The notes beneath the pieces are model-generated. The model ran no database searches, was not told the origin of the DNA, and worked only from the letters and a program-made list of their open reading frames with translations. 64,000 nt of DNA from Deltaproteobacteria bacterium HGW-Deltaproteobacteria-15 (GTDB taxonomy: Bacteria > Desulfobacterota > DSM-4660 > Desulfatiglandales > HGW-15): positions 41,951 to 105,950 of the forward strand of contig PHBH01000041.1 in the NCBI GenBank assembly GCA_002840535.1, given 5' to 3'. Numbering within the stretch: position 1 is the first letter of the stretch; each line of letters begins with the position of its first letter. The position numbers and the translations under genes are program-made. Shown piece by piece: positions 52,383 through 61,486 of the stretch.

Positions 52383-53924
52383 TCAGTCCAGTAACAGTTG
52401 TAACATAGGGCCGATTGAGGATGATTGTCCCAGCAATCGTTGGGATTCAGGGAACTGGACGATCCTCCGGCAGAGCTCGACAGCCGTGACGCCGGTTATC
52501 GGATCATCGACCCTGGCTCCGATTACCAGCGGAAAGTCGGAAGCTTGTACAAAAGAGTAGGTCGCCTTTCCATTCTTTATGGTGACGCTGGTCTCGGTAT
52601 TCATTGTGGCGAGATACTGCTCCGTGGGGTTGTCGAAGACCACCTTTTTATCTTCAAATGATTGCGCCGTGGTCCCCGGGAGCAAAGCGGCGATCTCCTC
52701 CGCGGTCACCACGATGGAACACAGCTCTCCCGGTTTGCATTGAATGATGTTCTCACTCCTGCAGTCTTCAGCATACACATAATCGGCACCGGTGCCGAGA
52801 TAATATCCGGTTTCAAAGCCCAACCTCGTGCCGGCGTCAATACCCCGAAGGCTTCTGTAGAACGATGCAAAGTCCAGAGGGATCGAGCGGTAGAGCGCCT
52901 CCGAAAGGGTGTCTGTATTCCCTGACTCCAGCCACTCCTGGGTCTTCTTCTTCAGATAATCGACGGAATTCACCGGCGGGTTGGCAGGCGTGGCCGTGTA
53001 CTGCATGAAGTGGGCGAAATATTGCGCGGGGCCTACGTTACCGGAAGAAGGAAGGGTGACGGTGCCGGCGGTCTGCATGGTGTTGAAAAAAGTGAGCATC
53101 ATCTGCGCCATTTGATTGAGCTGGACATCGTAGAAGTACCCGCTTCCTGCCGTTTCGTTCGCTACACTCTGGAGCCCTTGTCGAACCTTGTTCATCGGGT
53201 TCACGTTCGGATCCTCATTTACCGCCCAGTTAAGGATCTTCACGAAATCGATGTTGACATTCGTGAAGCAATCCAGGGTGGCGGTTCCGGGAATCGGCAG
53301 CGGGACCAACTGGTACGCCACACTGAAGCCGGCTCCCAACTGCACCGCCCTTTCCAGAATGTCGGACCCCTGCTTGCGGAAGAAGGTAGGTCCGATGCTC
53401 GCTCCCACATTCAGGTTGGCAAGAGGCCCGAAAGGCGCGAGCCCCATCCCGAGAAAGTTATACGAGAGCGAGACCCCCATAAGGCTGGTGAGATAACTCC
53501 TCGATATGGTCGCTCCCTGAGGAGAGTAGGCCACCCCGAAGAAGTAGTTGTACCCTATATTGACATCGACCCCCGAGTAGTAAGCCTCTGCACACTGCTG
53601 GGTCAGGTACACGCCGTCCGGTGCAAAGTAGGCGACCCACTGGTAGGTTTCACTCTCAGGCGCGTAGCTCTCCGAGAAGGAAGCCGCCCACCCGACCCAG
53701 ACAGTCCAGCCGTTGAAGGTGGGGATTTTTTTAAAGCATCTGTCCGGGAAATTACAGCTATAATTGGTTGCGCAACCCTTAGTACCATCGCAATGCTCGG
53801 CAGCTGCAAGCGATTGCATGAAAACCGCGCCGTCGCGGTTAGAATCAAATCCGGATGGAAATTGGAAATCCACCGAACCTGTCAAAACAGCTATGAATAC
53901 CAACAACATCGAGAACGCCTTCAT
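52383..53924 (-). CDS. Large exported protein of unknown function
   Basis: A 513-residue protein that I do not recognise. It has a short N-terminal hydrophobic segment (FSMLLVFIAVLTGSVDF) consistent with a signal peptide. A Cys-bearing stretch follows (CDGTKGCATNYSCNFPDRCF), suggesting disulfides outside the cytoplasm. The middle is glycine/aromatic-rich with alternating patterns (VDVNIGYNYFFGVAYSPQGA, VGASIGPTFF), possibly beta structure. The C-terminal part is mixed helical. Aromatic, Gly and Pro content suggest an envelope or surface location. It stands alone, leftward, between two direct repeats. Confidence 0.65.
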   Translation of the reverse strand: MKAFSMLLVFIAVLTGSVDFQFPSGFDSNRDGAVFMQSLAAAEHCDGTKGCATNYSCNFPDRCFKKIPTFNGWTVWVGWAASFSESYAPESETYQWVAYFAPDGVYLTQQCAEAYYSGVDVNIGYNYFFGVAYSPQGATISRSYLTSLMGVSLSYNFLGMGLAPFGPLANLNVGASIGPTFFRKQGSDILERAVQLGAGFSVAYQLVPLPIPGTATLDCFTNVNIDFVKILNWAVNEDPNVNPMNKVRQGLQSVANETAGSGYFYDVQLNQMAQMMLTFFNTMQTAGTVTLPSSGNVGPAQYFAHFMQYTATPANPPVNSVDYLKKKTQEWLESGNTDTLSEALYRSIPLDFASFYRSLRGIDAGTRLGFETGYYLGTGADYVYAEDCRSENIIQCKPGELCSIVVTAEEIAALLPGTTAQSFEDKKVVFDNPTEQYLATMNTETSVTIKNGKATYSFVQASDFPLVIGARVDDPITGVTAVELCRRIVQFPESQRLLGQSSSIGPMLQLLLD

Positions 53925-54270
53925 AATCCCCTCCAGTAAATTCTCTTCTCCGCCTCAGTCGAAATGCGAAATATTCCGTGCATTTACTCGGCTCTCTTCT
54001 CCGTACCATAACGGGAAAACACGAGAGCATTCCAACCCGATTCGCAACCACCTTTCACTCCCACCGCGCGTGAGAACATCCATGCTTTGACAATAGCGAT
54101 ACGAAGGTTAAAAAAGGCGGTCAATAATGCCCTTTTGCGCTTCAGCATGTCAACAAACTTCAACTCCCCGATAAGAAATTGCCTTTTGGGAGAAAATATA
54201 GTAAGAATCCGACCCCACAGTGGCTGGCTTTGATGCACCCCGAAGGGGTGAAGTTTGTGACGCTGGATCA

Positions 54271-54477
54271 CCGGAATATTGGAATGTTGGAATAGTGGAA
54301 TATTTTGGGAAGTAATCACCCAAACCGGGAGATGAAAGTTCTGCAAAATGGCCTTATGCGCTTTGAGACCCATCATTCCACAATTCCATTGTTCCAGTAT
54401 TCCAAGGAACATATTTTTCCGGCTGAGCCGATTGTCTCTGACCTGGTCAAGAGGGCAGGATTTCCACGTCACATTAA
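54271..54477 (+). repeat. ~206-bp direct repeat, right copy
   Basis: Second copy of the element at 51443-51648, starting CCGGAATATTGGAATGTTGG and ending GATTTCCACGTCACATTAA. Best conserved are the left GGAAT block and the right 50 bases (GGCTGAGCC, TCTCTGACCTGGTC, then the common end); the middle is diverged. The two copies bracket the receiver and the large exported protein. In the rest of the 601-base gap (53925-54525) no gene was seen. Confidence 0.75.
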
Positions 54478-54525
54478 GCGGTTCTCTCTTGGAGCCGAAC
54501 CCCAGGACGCGATTGGAGCACGTTC

Positions 54526-54957
54526 ATGAAGATACGTGAGGTTCCCCAGGAGCGCGGAATCAATCCTGAAAACATTCATGAAGTCTGCTATGCGGTGGAT
54601 GAAAGCGGCAGGTACGTGCTGAGCAACAGTGCAGGGTGGGAGCCGAAAAATATCGTCAACGACCAGGCGTGGGAAATCATTAAGGCGCAGGTGCAGGCTG
54701 TGTTGGAGCAGATACAGGCAGGCAAGCTGAGCCCTCTCGCCTTTCACATGGCCAAGAACCAGATGAATACGGGTCTCCTTTCAAGATATGTGGGTTTCAG
54801 CCGCTGGCGCGTCAAACGCCATTTGAGACCCGCTGTCTTTCGGAGACTTGAACCGGATGTGCTCAGGAGATACGCCGATGTTTTTGAAATTACGGTCGAG
54901 CAACTCTTGAAAGCGCCGGACAATGCCAATGATTGTTTTAGGGAAATTCGGCTTTAA
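54526..54957 (+). CDS. Small conserved protein, possible DNA-binding, first gene of the BtrH cassette
   Basis: A 143-residue cytoplasmic protein of unknown function. The N-terminal half (ENIHEVCYAVDESGRYVLS, GWEPKNIVNDQAWEIIKAQV) has no motif I know. The C-terminal half is helical and ends in a pattern like a helix-turn-helix (LLSRYVGFSRWRVKRHL, then LEPDVLRRYADVFEITVEQL), resembling the last helices of Cro/CI-type domains. It is a candidate regulator of the cassette. GGAG lies 8 bases before ATG 54526. Its stop overlaps the next start by one base, so the two are coupled. Confidence 0.65.
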   Translation: MKIREVPQERGINPENIHEVCYAVDESGRYVLSNSAGWEPKNIVNDQAWEIIKAQVQAVLEQIQAGKLSPLAFHMAKNQMNTGLLSRYVGFSRWRVKRHLRPAVFRRLEPDVLRRYADVFEITVEQLLKAPDNANDCFREIRL

Positions 54958-55967
54958 TGAAAATTGATTTCAGGCACCGACAGTCCGCCCATTGCGAAAG
55001 TGGCGTTTCATCCAACTTGCTGTTCCATCACGGCGTCAACATCAGTGAAGCCCTGGCTTTCGGTATCGGCGCAGGTCTGTTTTTCGCATATCTTCCATTC
55101 ATAAAGATCAACGATCTTCCGCTGACCACCTTCCGCTGTGAGGTCGGAGGGATTTTGAAGCGCGTGTGCCGCAAGCTGGGTGTGGGACTCCATTCGAGGA
55201 AGTTTCGCAACCCGGATGAGGGCATGGATGCATTGGACCGTCTTCTGGAGAGTGGCATTGCGGTCGGCTGCCGGACCGGCGCCTATTGGCTGCCCTACTT
55301 CCCTTCGGCTTACCGGTTCCACTTCAATATGCACAATCTCATTGTGTACGGAAAAGAGGGAGACGACTATCTGATCAGCGATCCGGTCTTTCCGGAACCT
55401 CAAGTCTGTTCTGCCAAGAACCTGATGAAGGCGCGGTTTGCCAAAGGGGCGCTCGCCCCCAAAGGTACGATGTATTATCTCACCCGCATACCCGGGGAGA
55501 TCGATCTGGGCCGCCCGATCCGGAAAGGGATCAAAAAGGTCTGCAGCAGAATGCTGAAAACCCCACTCCCCATCGTCGGGGTTCGTGGGATACGTTTTCT
55601 CGCGGGCCGCCTGGAAAAATGGCCGGAAAGAGTGGGAAAGCCCAAGGCTACCCTTTACCTCGGGCAACTCGTCCGCATGCAGGAAGAGCTCGGAACCGGC
55701 GGGGCAGGCTTCCGCTTTATGTATGCCGCCTTTTTGCAGGAAGCCGCCTCCATTCTGAATGACAACCGTCTCAATGACCTTTCTCGTGAAATGACACAGG
55801 TGGGCGACGGCTGGCGGAAATTTGCTTTTATCGGCGCCCGGCATTGCAAAGGCCGGGCAACTGAGACAGACTCTTTCGGCGCCATGGCCGAGATTCTGAG
55901 AGACTGCGCTGAAAAGGAAACGGCGATTTATAGCGAGTTGCTGGCGATTGTAAAAAACTCGGATTGA
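54957..55967 (+). CDS. BtrH-like cysteine acyltransferase
   Basis: A 336-residue protein with the BtrH N-terminal fold, a papain/C39-like domain. BtrH moves an acyl group from an acyl carrier protein to an amine in butirosin synthesis. The likely triad is Cys13 (SAHCESGVSSNLL), His126 (FHFNMHNLIVYG) and Asp142 (YLISDPVFPEP). The C-terminal half (LGQLVRMQEELGTGGAGFRF, FLQEAASILNDNRLNDLS) matches the helical domain often attached to BtrH_N (DUF4872). A carrier protein gene follows, which supports acyl transfer. The acyl group and acceptor are unknown. Confidence 0.8.
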   Translation: MKIDFRHRQSAHCESGVSSNLLFHHGVNISEALAFGIGAGLFFAYLPFIKINDLPLTTFRCEVGGILKRVCRKLGVGLHSRKFRNPDEGMDALDRLLESGIAVGCRTGAYWLPYFPSAYRFHFNMHNLIVYGKEGDDYLISDPVFPEPQVCSAKNLMKARFAKGALAPKGTMYYLTRIPGEIDLGRPIRKGIKKVCSRMLKTPLPIVGVRGIRFLAGRLEKWPERVGKPKATLYLGQLVRMQEELGTGGAGFRFMYAAFLQEAASILNDNRLNDLSREMTQVGDGWRKFAFIGARHCKGRATETDSFGAMAEILRDCAEKETAIYSELLAIVKNSD

Positions 55968-56075
55968 GCGCAGCCTGGAGGCTCAGCCAGGTGACGGCTC
56001 GGACCAATATCCCCAAGAGAAAGCGGGGATTTTCCCTGTGAGAATACCGGACGTTTACCGGAGAGGATTTTGAAA

Positions 56076-56357
56076 ATGAACATTTCTTTCCCGGCTGGAG
56101 TTGAATCCACCATTTCGATTAAAGAAAAACTCAAGAAAGTCCTGATCCAATCTCTGAACCTGGAAGTTACCCCGGAACAGTTTTATGACGATGACCTCAT
56201 CTTCGGCGAAAAGTTCGGCCTGGATTCGATAGATGCTCTTGAGATCATATGTCAGGTCGACAGACACTTCGGCGTCGCCATACGTAATATGAAGGAAGGA
56301 CGTCCTGCTCTGCAGACCATCAACAGCCTCGCGGCATTCATCGAGGCCCATCTCTGA
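56076..56357 (+). CDS. Acyl carrier protein
   Basis: A 93-residue carrier protein with the phosphopantetheine Ser51 in KFGLDSIDALEIICQVDRH. The preceding TPEQFYDDDLIFGE and the following FGVAI and FIEAHL fit an ACP of the fatty-acid or polyketide type. ATG 56076 is preferred over an in-frame TTG at 56070 because GAGAGGA lies 9 bases upstream. It lies between the BtrH-like gene and the ABC genes with 2 bases to the ATPase. No ketosynthase or ligase is adjacent, so its acyl load comes from elsewhere. Confidence 0.92.
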   Translation: MNISFPAGVESTISIKEKLKKVLIQSLNLEVTPEQFYDDDLIFGEKFGLDSIDALEIICQVDRHFGVAIRNMKEGRPALQTINSLAAFIEAHL

Positions 56358-56359
56358 AT

Positions 56360-57160
56360 ATGGGACATGTCACGCCACTCGCGATTTCCGGGATTGGTAA
56401 GGCTGGAGCGGCCGGGGAAGAGGTATTGACTGTCGAAAACCTGGTCAAGATCTATAAAGGGGCTGACTGCAAAGCTCTTTCCGGCTTGAACATCACCGTC
56501 AGGCGCGGGGAAATCTTCGGGCTGCTGGGTCCGAACGGCGCCGGCAAAACCACAGCCATTAAAATCATGAGCACTCTGCTGAGTGCGACAGCAGGACGGG
56601 TGCAAATCTACGGGACCGACGCCCTCAAGCACCCGGGACGTATCCGCAGCCTCCTGGGACTGGTCCCCCAGAATATCGCCCTCTATGGCGGTTTGACTGC
56701 TCGGGAGAACCTGCGATATTTCGGCACAATCTGTGGCCTCAGCGGGCAAATCCTCAAAGATCGCGTCGGCTTCTGTCTCGAGATGGTAGGTCTGGAGGGC
56801 CGGGCCGACCAGCGCGTATCCACCTACTCGGGCGGCATGAAGCGCCGAGCCAATCTGGCAGCAGGAATCCTGCATGATCCCCGCATTCTCTTTCTGGATG
56901 AACCGACGGTCGGCATCGACGCCCAATCACGAAATATGATCCTGGAAAAGCTGAGCCTTCTGAAACAGAACGGAACTGCCATTGTGTATACCACCCACTA
57001 TATGGATGAGGCGGAGCGACTCTGCGATCGGGTCGCCATTATGGACGAGGGCCGCATCATTGCGGAGGGGTCGCCACAGGAAATGGCCGATCGGCCGCCC
57101 GGGCATGCCGGTCTGGGAGAACTGTTTCTGGCGCTGACCGGAAAAGACCTGCGGGATTGA
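56360..57160 (+). CDS. ABC transporter ATP-binding protein (ABC-2 type)
   Basis: A 266-residue ATPase of the type paired with ABC-2 permeases that export lipids, antibiotics or polysaccharides. Walker A is GLLGPNGAGKTTAIKI, the Q loop LGLVPQNIALYG, the signature YSGGMKRRANLAAG, Walker B RILFLDEPTVGID and the switch His VYTTHYMDEAE. It follows the ACP stop by 2 bases and its own stop overlaps the permease start, so all are one operon. Confidence 0.95.
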   Translation: MGHVTPLAISGIGKAGAAGEEVLTVENLVKIYKGADCKALSGLNITVRRGEIFGLLGPNGAGKTTAIKIMSTLLSATAGRVQIYGTDALKHPGRIRSLLGLVPQNIALYGGLTARENLRYFGTICGLSGQILKDRVGFCLEMVGLEGRADQRVSTYSGGMKRRANLAAGILHDPRILFLDEPTVGIDAQSRNMILEKLSLLKQNGTAIVYTTHYMDEAERLCDRVAIMDEGRIIAEGSPQEMADRPPGHAGLGELFLALTGKDLRD

Positions 57161-58503
57161 AAGAGATGTATAAGATCGGTGCAACCCTTTTAAAGGAAAT
57201 TCTTCTTCTTTCCCGCGACAGAAGCGGCTTGCTGGTGCTTTTTCTGATGCCCGCCCTGCTGGTGCTCGTGATGACGCTGGTTCAGGAGAATGTCCTTAAG
57301 ACGATGGGCGAAGGCCATACGCGAGTCCTGTTCATCGATGAGGACGGACAGGAGGTGGGTAAGAATATCGAACAAAAACTCGCGGGGATTTCGTCGATCG
57401 AAGTCGTAAAACAAATCGATGGAAGCAAAATCGATCGGAAGACCGCTTTGGCGCTCGTTTTCAAGGGTGATTTTCAGCTTTGCATCGTCATCCCCGAGGG
57501 GACAAGCGCTGCCTGTAAAGCCGGCGCTCAGCAGTCGGTCAGGCGGGCTTTTGAAGGGGAAGCGCCGCCGCATGAAGACCGTGTGGGGCGACTTGATATC
57601 CGCGTATATTTTGACCCAACCGTTTTCGGTGGGACCCGCTCCGCAATGCTTCAGTCTCTCGAGTTACTGGCTTTCGGGATTGAGATGGAAGAAAAGATGA
57701 GGGCTTTGTCGGACCTGCTGCCGACATATATCCCCGGCTCCATAAAAGAAACCATAGGATCCTCGCTGCCGGAGTGGAGGGGAGTCGACTTTCCCCGGAT
57801 GCAGCGCGATTTCATCCACAGCAGGCTGCTTGGCGTGCGGGAAAGCCCCGCCGGCAAGAATGTGTTCGAGAAGAAGCCGACATCGGTGCAGCACAACGTT
57901 CCGGCCTGGGCGCTGTTCGGCATGTTTTTCATCGTAGTCCCCATGGCGGGCGGGTTGATCAGGGAGCGGCACGATGAAACACTGGCACGGCTGAGGACCA
58001 TGCCCATATCCTATTTTTCCATTATGACCGGAAAAATTCTCGCCTATCTTTGCGTATGCCTGATCCAATTCGGGCTGATGCTGTTTATCGGAATACATAT
58101 CCTGCCCTTGCTGGGTGCGCCGGTGCTCGAGATGGGCGCCGATCCATGCGCCGTTCTTGTCATCGCGCTCAGCGCCATCCTTGCCGCAACCGGCTACGGT
58201 ATCATGCTGGGGACGCTCGCAGGAACCTATGAACAGGCATCGATGGTCGGCCCGATCTCCATTGTGATCGCTGCGGCAATGGGCGGGATTATGGTTCCGG
58301 TGTATGCCATGCCAAAGATCATGCGGGATATCAGCGTTTATTCCCCCCTTGCCTGGGGCCATGACGCCTTTCTGAATGTTTTTGTGCGGGGGGGCGGCCT
58401 GGAAAACGTTGCATGGCAGGTCCTGGCTCTGTTGTCCTTTTTCGCTGCAACCTTACTCGTATCCCGGATCTGCTTTTCTTTGCGCAGCCGAAATGGAGGA
58501 TAA
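57157..58503 (+). CDS. ABC-2 type transporter permease
   Basis: A 448-residue membrane protein with one N-terminal helix (SGLLVLFLMPALLVLVMTLV), a long external loop (about residues 45-240) and five C-terminal helices (ALFGMFFIVVPMAGGLIRER onward, with ILAATGYGIMLGTLAGTYEQ). The N-terminal helix, long loop and helical block are usual for ABC2_membrane_3 exporters. TTG 57157 overlaps the ATPase stop; an ATG three codons later (57166) is an alternative start. Last gene of the BtrH cassette. Confidence 0.92.
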   Translation: MKEMYKIGATLLKEILLLSRDRSGLLVLFLMPALLVLVMTLVQENVLKTMGEGHTRVLFIDEDGQEVGKNIEQKLAGISSIEVVKQIDGSKIDRKTALALVFKGDFQLCIVIPEGTSAACKAGAQQSVRRAFEGEAPPHEDRVGRLDIRVYFDPTVFGGTRSAMLQSLELLAFGIEMEEKMRALSDLLPTYIPGSIKETIGSSLPEWRGVDFPRMQRDFIHSRLLGVRESPAGKNVFEKKPTSVQHNVPAWALFGMFFIVVPMAGGLIRERHDETLARLRTMPISYFSIMTGKILAYLCVCLIQFGLMLFIGIHILPLLGAPVLEMGADPCAVLVIALSAILAATGYGIMLGTLAGTYEQASMVGPISIVIAAAMGGIMVPVYAMPKIMRDISVYSPLAWGHDAFLNVFVRGGGLENVAWQVLALLSFFAATLLVSRICFSLRSRNGG

Positions 58504-58594
58504 TCATCCCTCCACTCGCCCCTGCAACTCCCGATTCAAGATATTCATCTATCATCCGTTTGGAATAAAGATCGATCAGAGCGAGGAGTGAAAG

Positions 58595-60028
58595 ATGGAG
58601 CATTCGACGGACCTGACCGCTTTTTTTGAGCCGAGAAATCTTGCAATCATCGGCTCTTTCAGGGAAGGCCTTTTCGGCGGGTATCTTGCGGTCCAGTCCT
58701 TGAAACGGTCCGGGTACGAGGGGGAGATCTATCCGATCAACCCGATGTACAAGGAGGTCCTGGGCCTGAAGGTGTACCCATCGATGGACAGTGTTCCGGG
58801 TGAGGTGGATCTGGCGCTCGTCATGATCAATGGCCGCTCCGTCCCAACCGTCATTTCAGAATGCGCGGCCAAGTCTGTCCGGGGGATCATCGTTGTTTCG
58901 GATGGATTTGCGGAGAGGGATGAGGCCGGGGCGCGGTTGCAGAACGAAATCGTCGAGATCGCCCGATCCCATGGAATACGGCTCCTGGGGCCGAATACGG
59001 CAGGGGTCGTGAACATGGCAAACGGTCTCAATCTTTGCCCGTACAATGGGGGCGGTTATCCACTGAAAAAGGGGAGTGCCGGTATCTGCGCTCAGACGGG
59101 GATGGTCAACCCCCAGGCCTTTTCCTACCGTGGAGCGTCGATTGGAGTAAGTAAAATCTGCGATTTCGGCAACCGCTGCGATGTGGACGAATGCGATATG
59201 CTGGAGTACCTGGAGAACGACCCTGAGACCCGGGTCGTCAGCATGTACCTGGAGAGTATCCGGGATGGAAGAAGATTTTTGGAAACCGCCGCAAGGGTCG
59301 GCGGGCGAAAACCCATTCTGGTCTTGAAGTCCGGCAGGACCCGTGAAGGGGCTCGCGCTTCGGCGTCCCACACGGGCTCCATAGCGATGGATGACGATAT
59401 CTTCGACGCTGTTTGCGCACAGACCGGGATCTTGCGCCTGGAGGACTACGGCGACATCTTCGAGATGCCCAAGATCTTTGCGGCAGGTCGGCCTGCACTG
59501 GGCAATCGATTGGGAATCGTCACCTTTACAGGGTGCATCGCCGTTCTTGCCATTGATGAAGGGGCTAGATATGGTTTGCGGCCGGCAGGCATTTCCGAAG
59601 AAACCAGGCATTTCCTGGACGGGATTTTTCCAGGGCTGGGAAAGATGCCCGTAGACATAGGACCCGCGATGGCGGCGGTTAAGGATGCCTTTGACCGGTA
59701 CCCCGGAATTCTACAAACGGTTGCAGAGGACGACCAGGTGGATTGCCTTTTCAGCGTGGTCTGGGCAAACCCCGACGCCCACATAATCGGGAGTTATCTT
59801 GATGCCTACCGGAAGATGCAGCATTTCTCGAAAAAAGCGGTGGCTACATGGGTCTATGGCCCGGATCCGGGAGTGGCGTCCGACACTGCCGCACGGATAG
59901 AGGAAATGGGCTTCCCGACCTTCAGCAGCCCGGAAACAGCCATCAAGGCGCTCGGCCTGGCCGTGAGGTATGGAACCCGGGAGACACCGCCGATCCCGAA
60001 AATCCGTAAGACCTGGCAGCAGGCCTGA
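58595..60028 (+). CDS. Acetyl-CoA synthetase (ADP-forming) alpha-type subunit, orphan
   Basis: A 477-residue protein. The CoA-binding domain begins FFEPRNLAIIGSFREGLFGG and continues through GYEGEIYPINPMYKEVLGLK and LLGPNTAGVVNMANGLN. The succinyl-CoA-ligase-like domain carries the phospho-His259 in ARASASHTGSIAMDDD. That His is the catalytic intermediate in ADP-forming acyl-CoA synthetases, which make ATP from acyl-CoA. The ATP-grasp beta subunit is absent from the same gene and from its neighbours, so this is either an orphan alpha subunit or uses a partner elsewhere. Confidence 0.87.
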   Translation: MEHSTDLTAFFEPRNLAIIGSFREGLFGGYLAVQSLKRSGYEGEIYPINPMYKEVLGLKVYPSMDSVPGEVDLALVMINGRSVPTVISECAAKSVRGIIVVSDGFAERDEAGARLQNEIVEIARSHGIRLLGPNTAGVVNMANGLNLCPYNGGGYPLKKGSAGICAQTGMVNPQAFSYRGASIGVSKICDFGNRCDVDECDMLEYLENDPETRVVSMYLESIRDGRRFLETAARVGGRKPILVLKSGRTREGARASASHTGSIAMDDDIFDAVCAQTGILRLEDYGDIFEMPKIFAAGRPALGNRLGIVTFTGCIAVLAIDEGARYGLRPAGISEETRHFLDGIFPGLGKMPVDIGPAMAAVKDAFDRYPGILQTVAEDDQVDCLFSVVWANPDAHIIGSYLDAYRKMQHFSKKAVATWVYGPDPGVASDTAARIEEMGFPTFSSPETAIKALGLAVRYGTRETPPIPKIRKTWQQA

Positions 60029-60150
60029 CGCCCGCCCTTTACAACGGCTCGCCGAATTGATTATGATGCAGCCTTCTCCAGCCGCAGAGCCCCGCTTCAC
60101 GGGACAGGCGCACAGGTAGTCCCCCGAGGGGGCTCATGCGAAGGGATATG

Positions 60151-60182
60151 AATAAATCCGAAATCCGAAGCACGAAATACGA
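60151..60182. repeat. Short interspersed repeat upstream of glyA
   Basis: AATAAATCCGAAATCCGAAG followed by CACGAAATACGAA matches, in reverse complement, the segment near 48316-48346. It ends shortly before the glyA ribosome binding site. A nearby CCCCCGAGGGGG (60121-60132) could form a short hairpin at the end of the preceding gene. Confidence 0.6.
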
Positions 60183-60199
60183 ATACAGGGAGACATTCC

Positions 60200-61486
60200 A
60201 TGGCCACGGCGCTTGAGCTCTACGATCCGCAGGTCTATGAGCTTGTAAGACAAGAAGAAGTAAGACAGAGCGGGAAGATCAGGCTCATTCCATCTGAAAA
60301 CTACGTTTCGAAAGCGGTCATGATGGCCACCGGGAGCTGTTTGACCAACAAGTACTCCGAAGGGTACCCTAACAGGCGGTATTATGAAGGACAGCAGGTA
60401 ACCGATCTGATCGAAACGCTTGCGATCGAAAGGGCAAAAGGATTGTTCCACGCCGATCATGCCAATGTCCAACCGTATTCAGGATCTGTGGCGAACCTTG
60501 CCGCCTATACTGCGCTGGTCGAGCCGGGCTCAACGATCATGGGCCTCAAGCTGACAGAAGGGGGACATCTGACTCATGGCTGGAACGTGAGCGCCACAAG
60601 CAAGTTTTTCAAGAGTGTCCAGTATTCCGTGGATCCCAAGACAGGCCGATTCGATTACACTCGGATCGAGGAGATCGCAAAAAAGCACCGGCCCAGCATC
60701 ATTATCTCGGGTGCGACCGCATACCCGCGGGAGATTGACTTCGAAGTCTTCGGTCGGATTGCACGGGAGGTCGGCGCCTACCATATCAGCGACATTGCCC
60801 ATGTCTCAGGTCTTGTCGTGGCTGGATGCCACAAGAGTCCGGTACCCTATGCCGATATCGTCTCCACCACCACGCACAAGACGCTTCGGGGCCCCAGAGG
60901 AGGCCTGCTGCTCTGCAAGACCGAGCATGCGGAAAAGGTGGATCGGGCCGTATTCCCCGGTCTCCAGGGCGGGCCGCACATGCATACCATCACAGGAATC
61001 GCGGTAGCACTGGCGGAAGCGAACACCCGCGAATTCCTCTCCTATGCCAAACAGATCATTGCCAATGCCAAAGCGCTTGCCGAGAAGCTGGCCGAGCACG
61101 GTTTCGATATCGTGTCCGGCGGGACGGACAATCACCTGATCCTGATCGATCTGCGAAGCAAGAAGATTGCCGGGAAGAAACTGGCAAAAGCATTGGATCG
61201 GGCGTCCATTGTGACGAATTACAACACGATCCCGGGGGATACCGCCCCTCCTTTCAACCCGAGCGGCCTGAGGATCGGCACGCCTTCGGTCACCACCCGC
61301 GGTATGCGCGAGAAGGAAATGGCGATCATCGCGGGATTCATCAACAGGGTTGCGGAAAATATCGAAAACGAATCCGTGATCGAGGAGGTCAGCAAAAAGG
61401 CCCTGCTGCTCTGCTCGGAGTTTTCGGTTCCCGACCACTTCATTATTCCGAACAAGACCGAGCCTCAGTACATGTACTCCGAGTGA
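60200..61486 (+). CDS. glyA: Serine hydroxymethyltransferase
   Basis: A 428-residue PLP enzyme interconverting serine and glycine with tetrahydrofolate. RLIPSENYVSKAVMMATGS, NKYSEGYPNRRYYEG, VQPYSGSVANLAAYTALV and ISDIAHVSGLVVAGCHKSP are family motifs. The PLP lysine is K227 in STTTHKTLRGPRGG. NPSGLRIGTPSVTTRGM is the conserved C-terminal stretch. AGGGAG lies 7 bases upstream of ATG 60200. In acetogen-like or sulfate-reducing anaerobes it feeds one-carbon units; this one appears monocistronic. Confidence 0.97.
   Translation: MATALELYDPQVYELVRQEEVRQSGKIRLIPSENYVSKAVMMATGSCLTNKYSEGYPNRRYYEGQQVTDLIETLAIERAKGLFHADHANVQPYSGSVANLAAYTALVEPGSTIMGLKLTEGGHLTHGWNVSATSKFFKSVQYSVDPKTGRFDYTRIEEIAKKHRPSIIISGATAYPREIDFEVFGRIAREVGAYHISDIAHVSGLVVAGCHKSPVPYADIVSTTTHKTLRGPRGGLLLCKTEHAEKVDRAVFPGLQGGPHMHTITGIAVALAEANTREFLSYAKQIIANAKALAEKLAEHGFDIVSGGTDNHLILIDLRSKKIAGKKLAKALDRASIVTNYNTIPGDTAPPFNPSGLRIGTPSVTTRGMREKEMAIIAGFINRVAENIENESVIEEVSKKALLLCSEFSVPDHFIIPNKTEPQYMYSE

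Noticed and set aside
60029..60199. A glycine riboswitch ahead of glyA
   Set aside because: The 170-base gap holds a short hairpin and an interspersed repeat; I see no tandem aptamer pattern.
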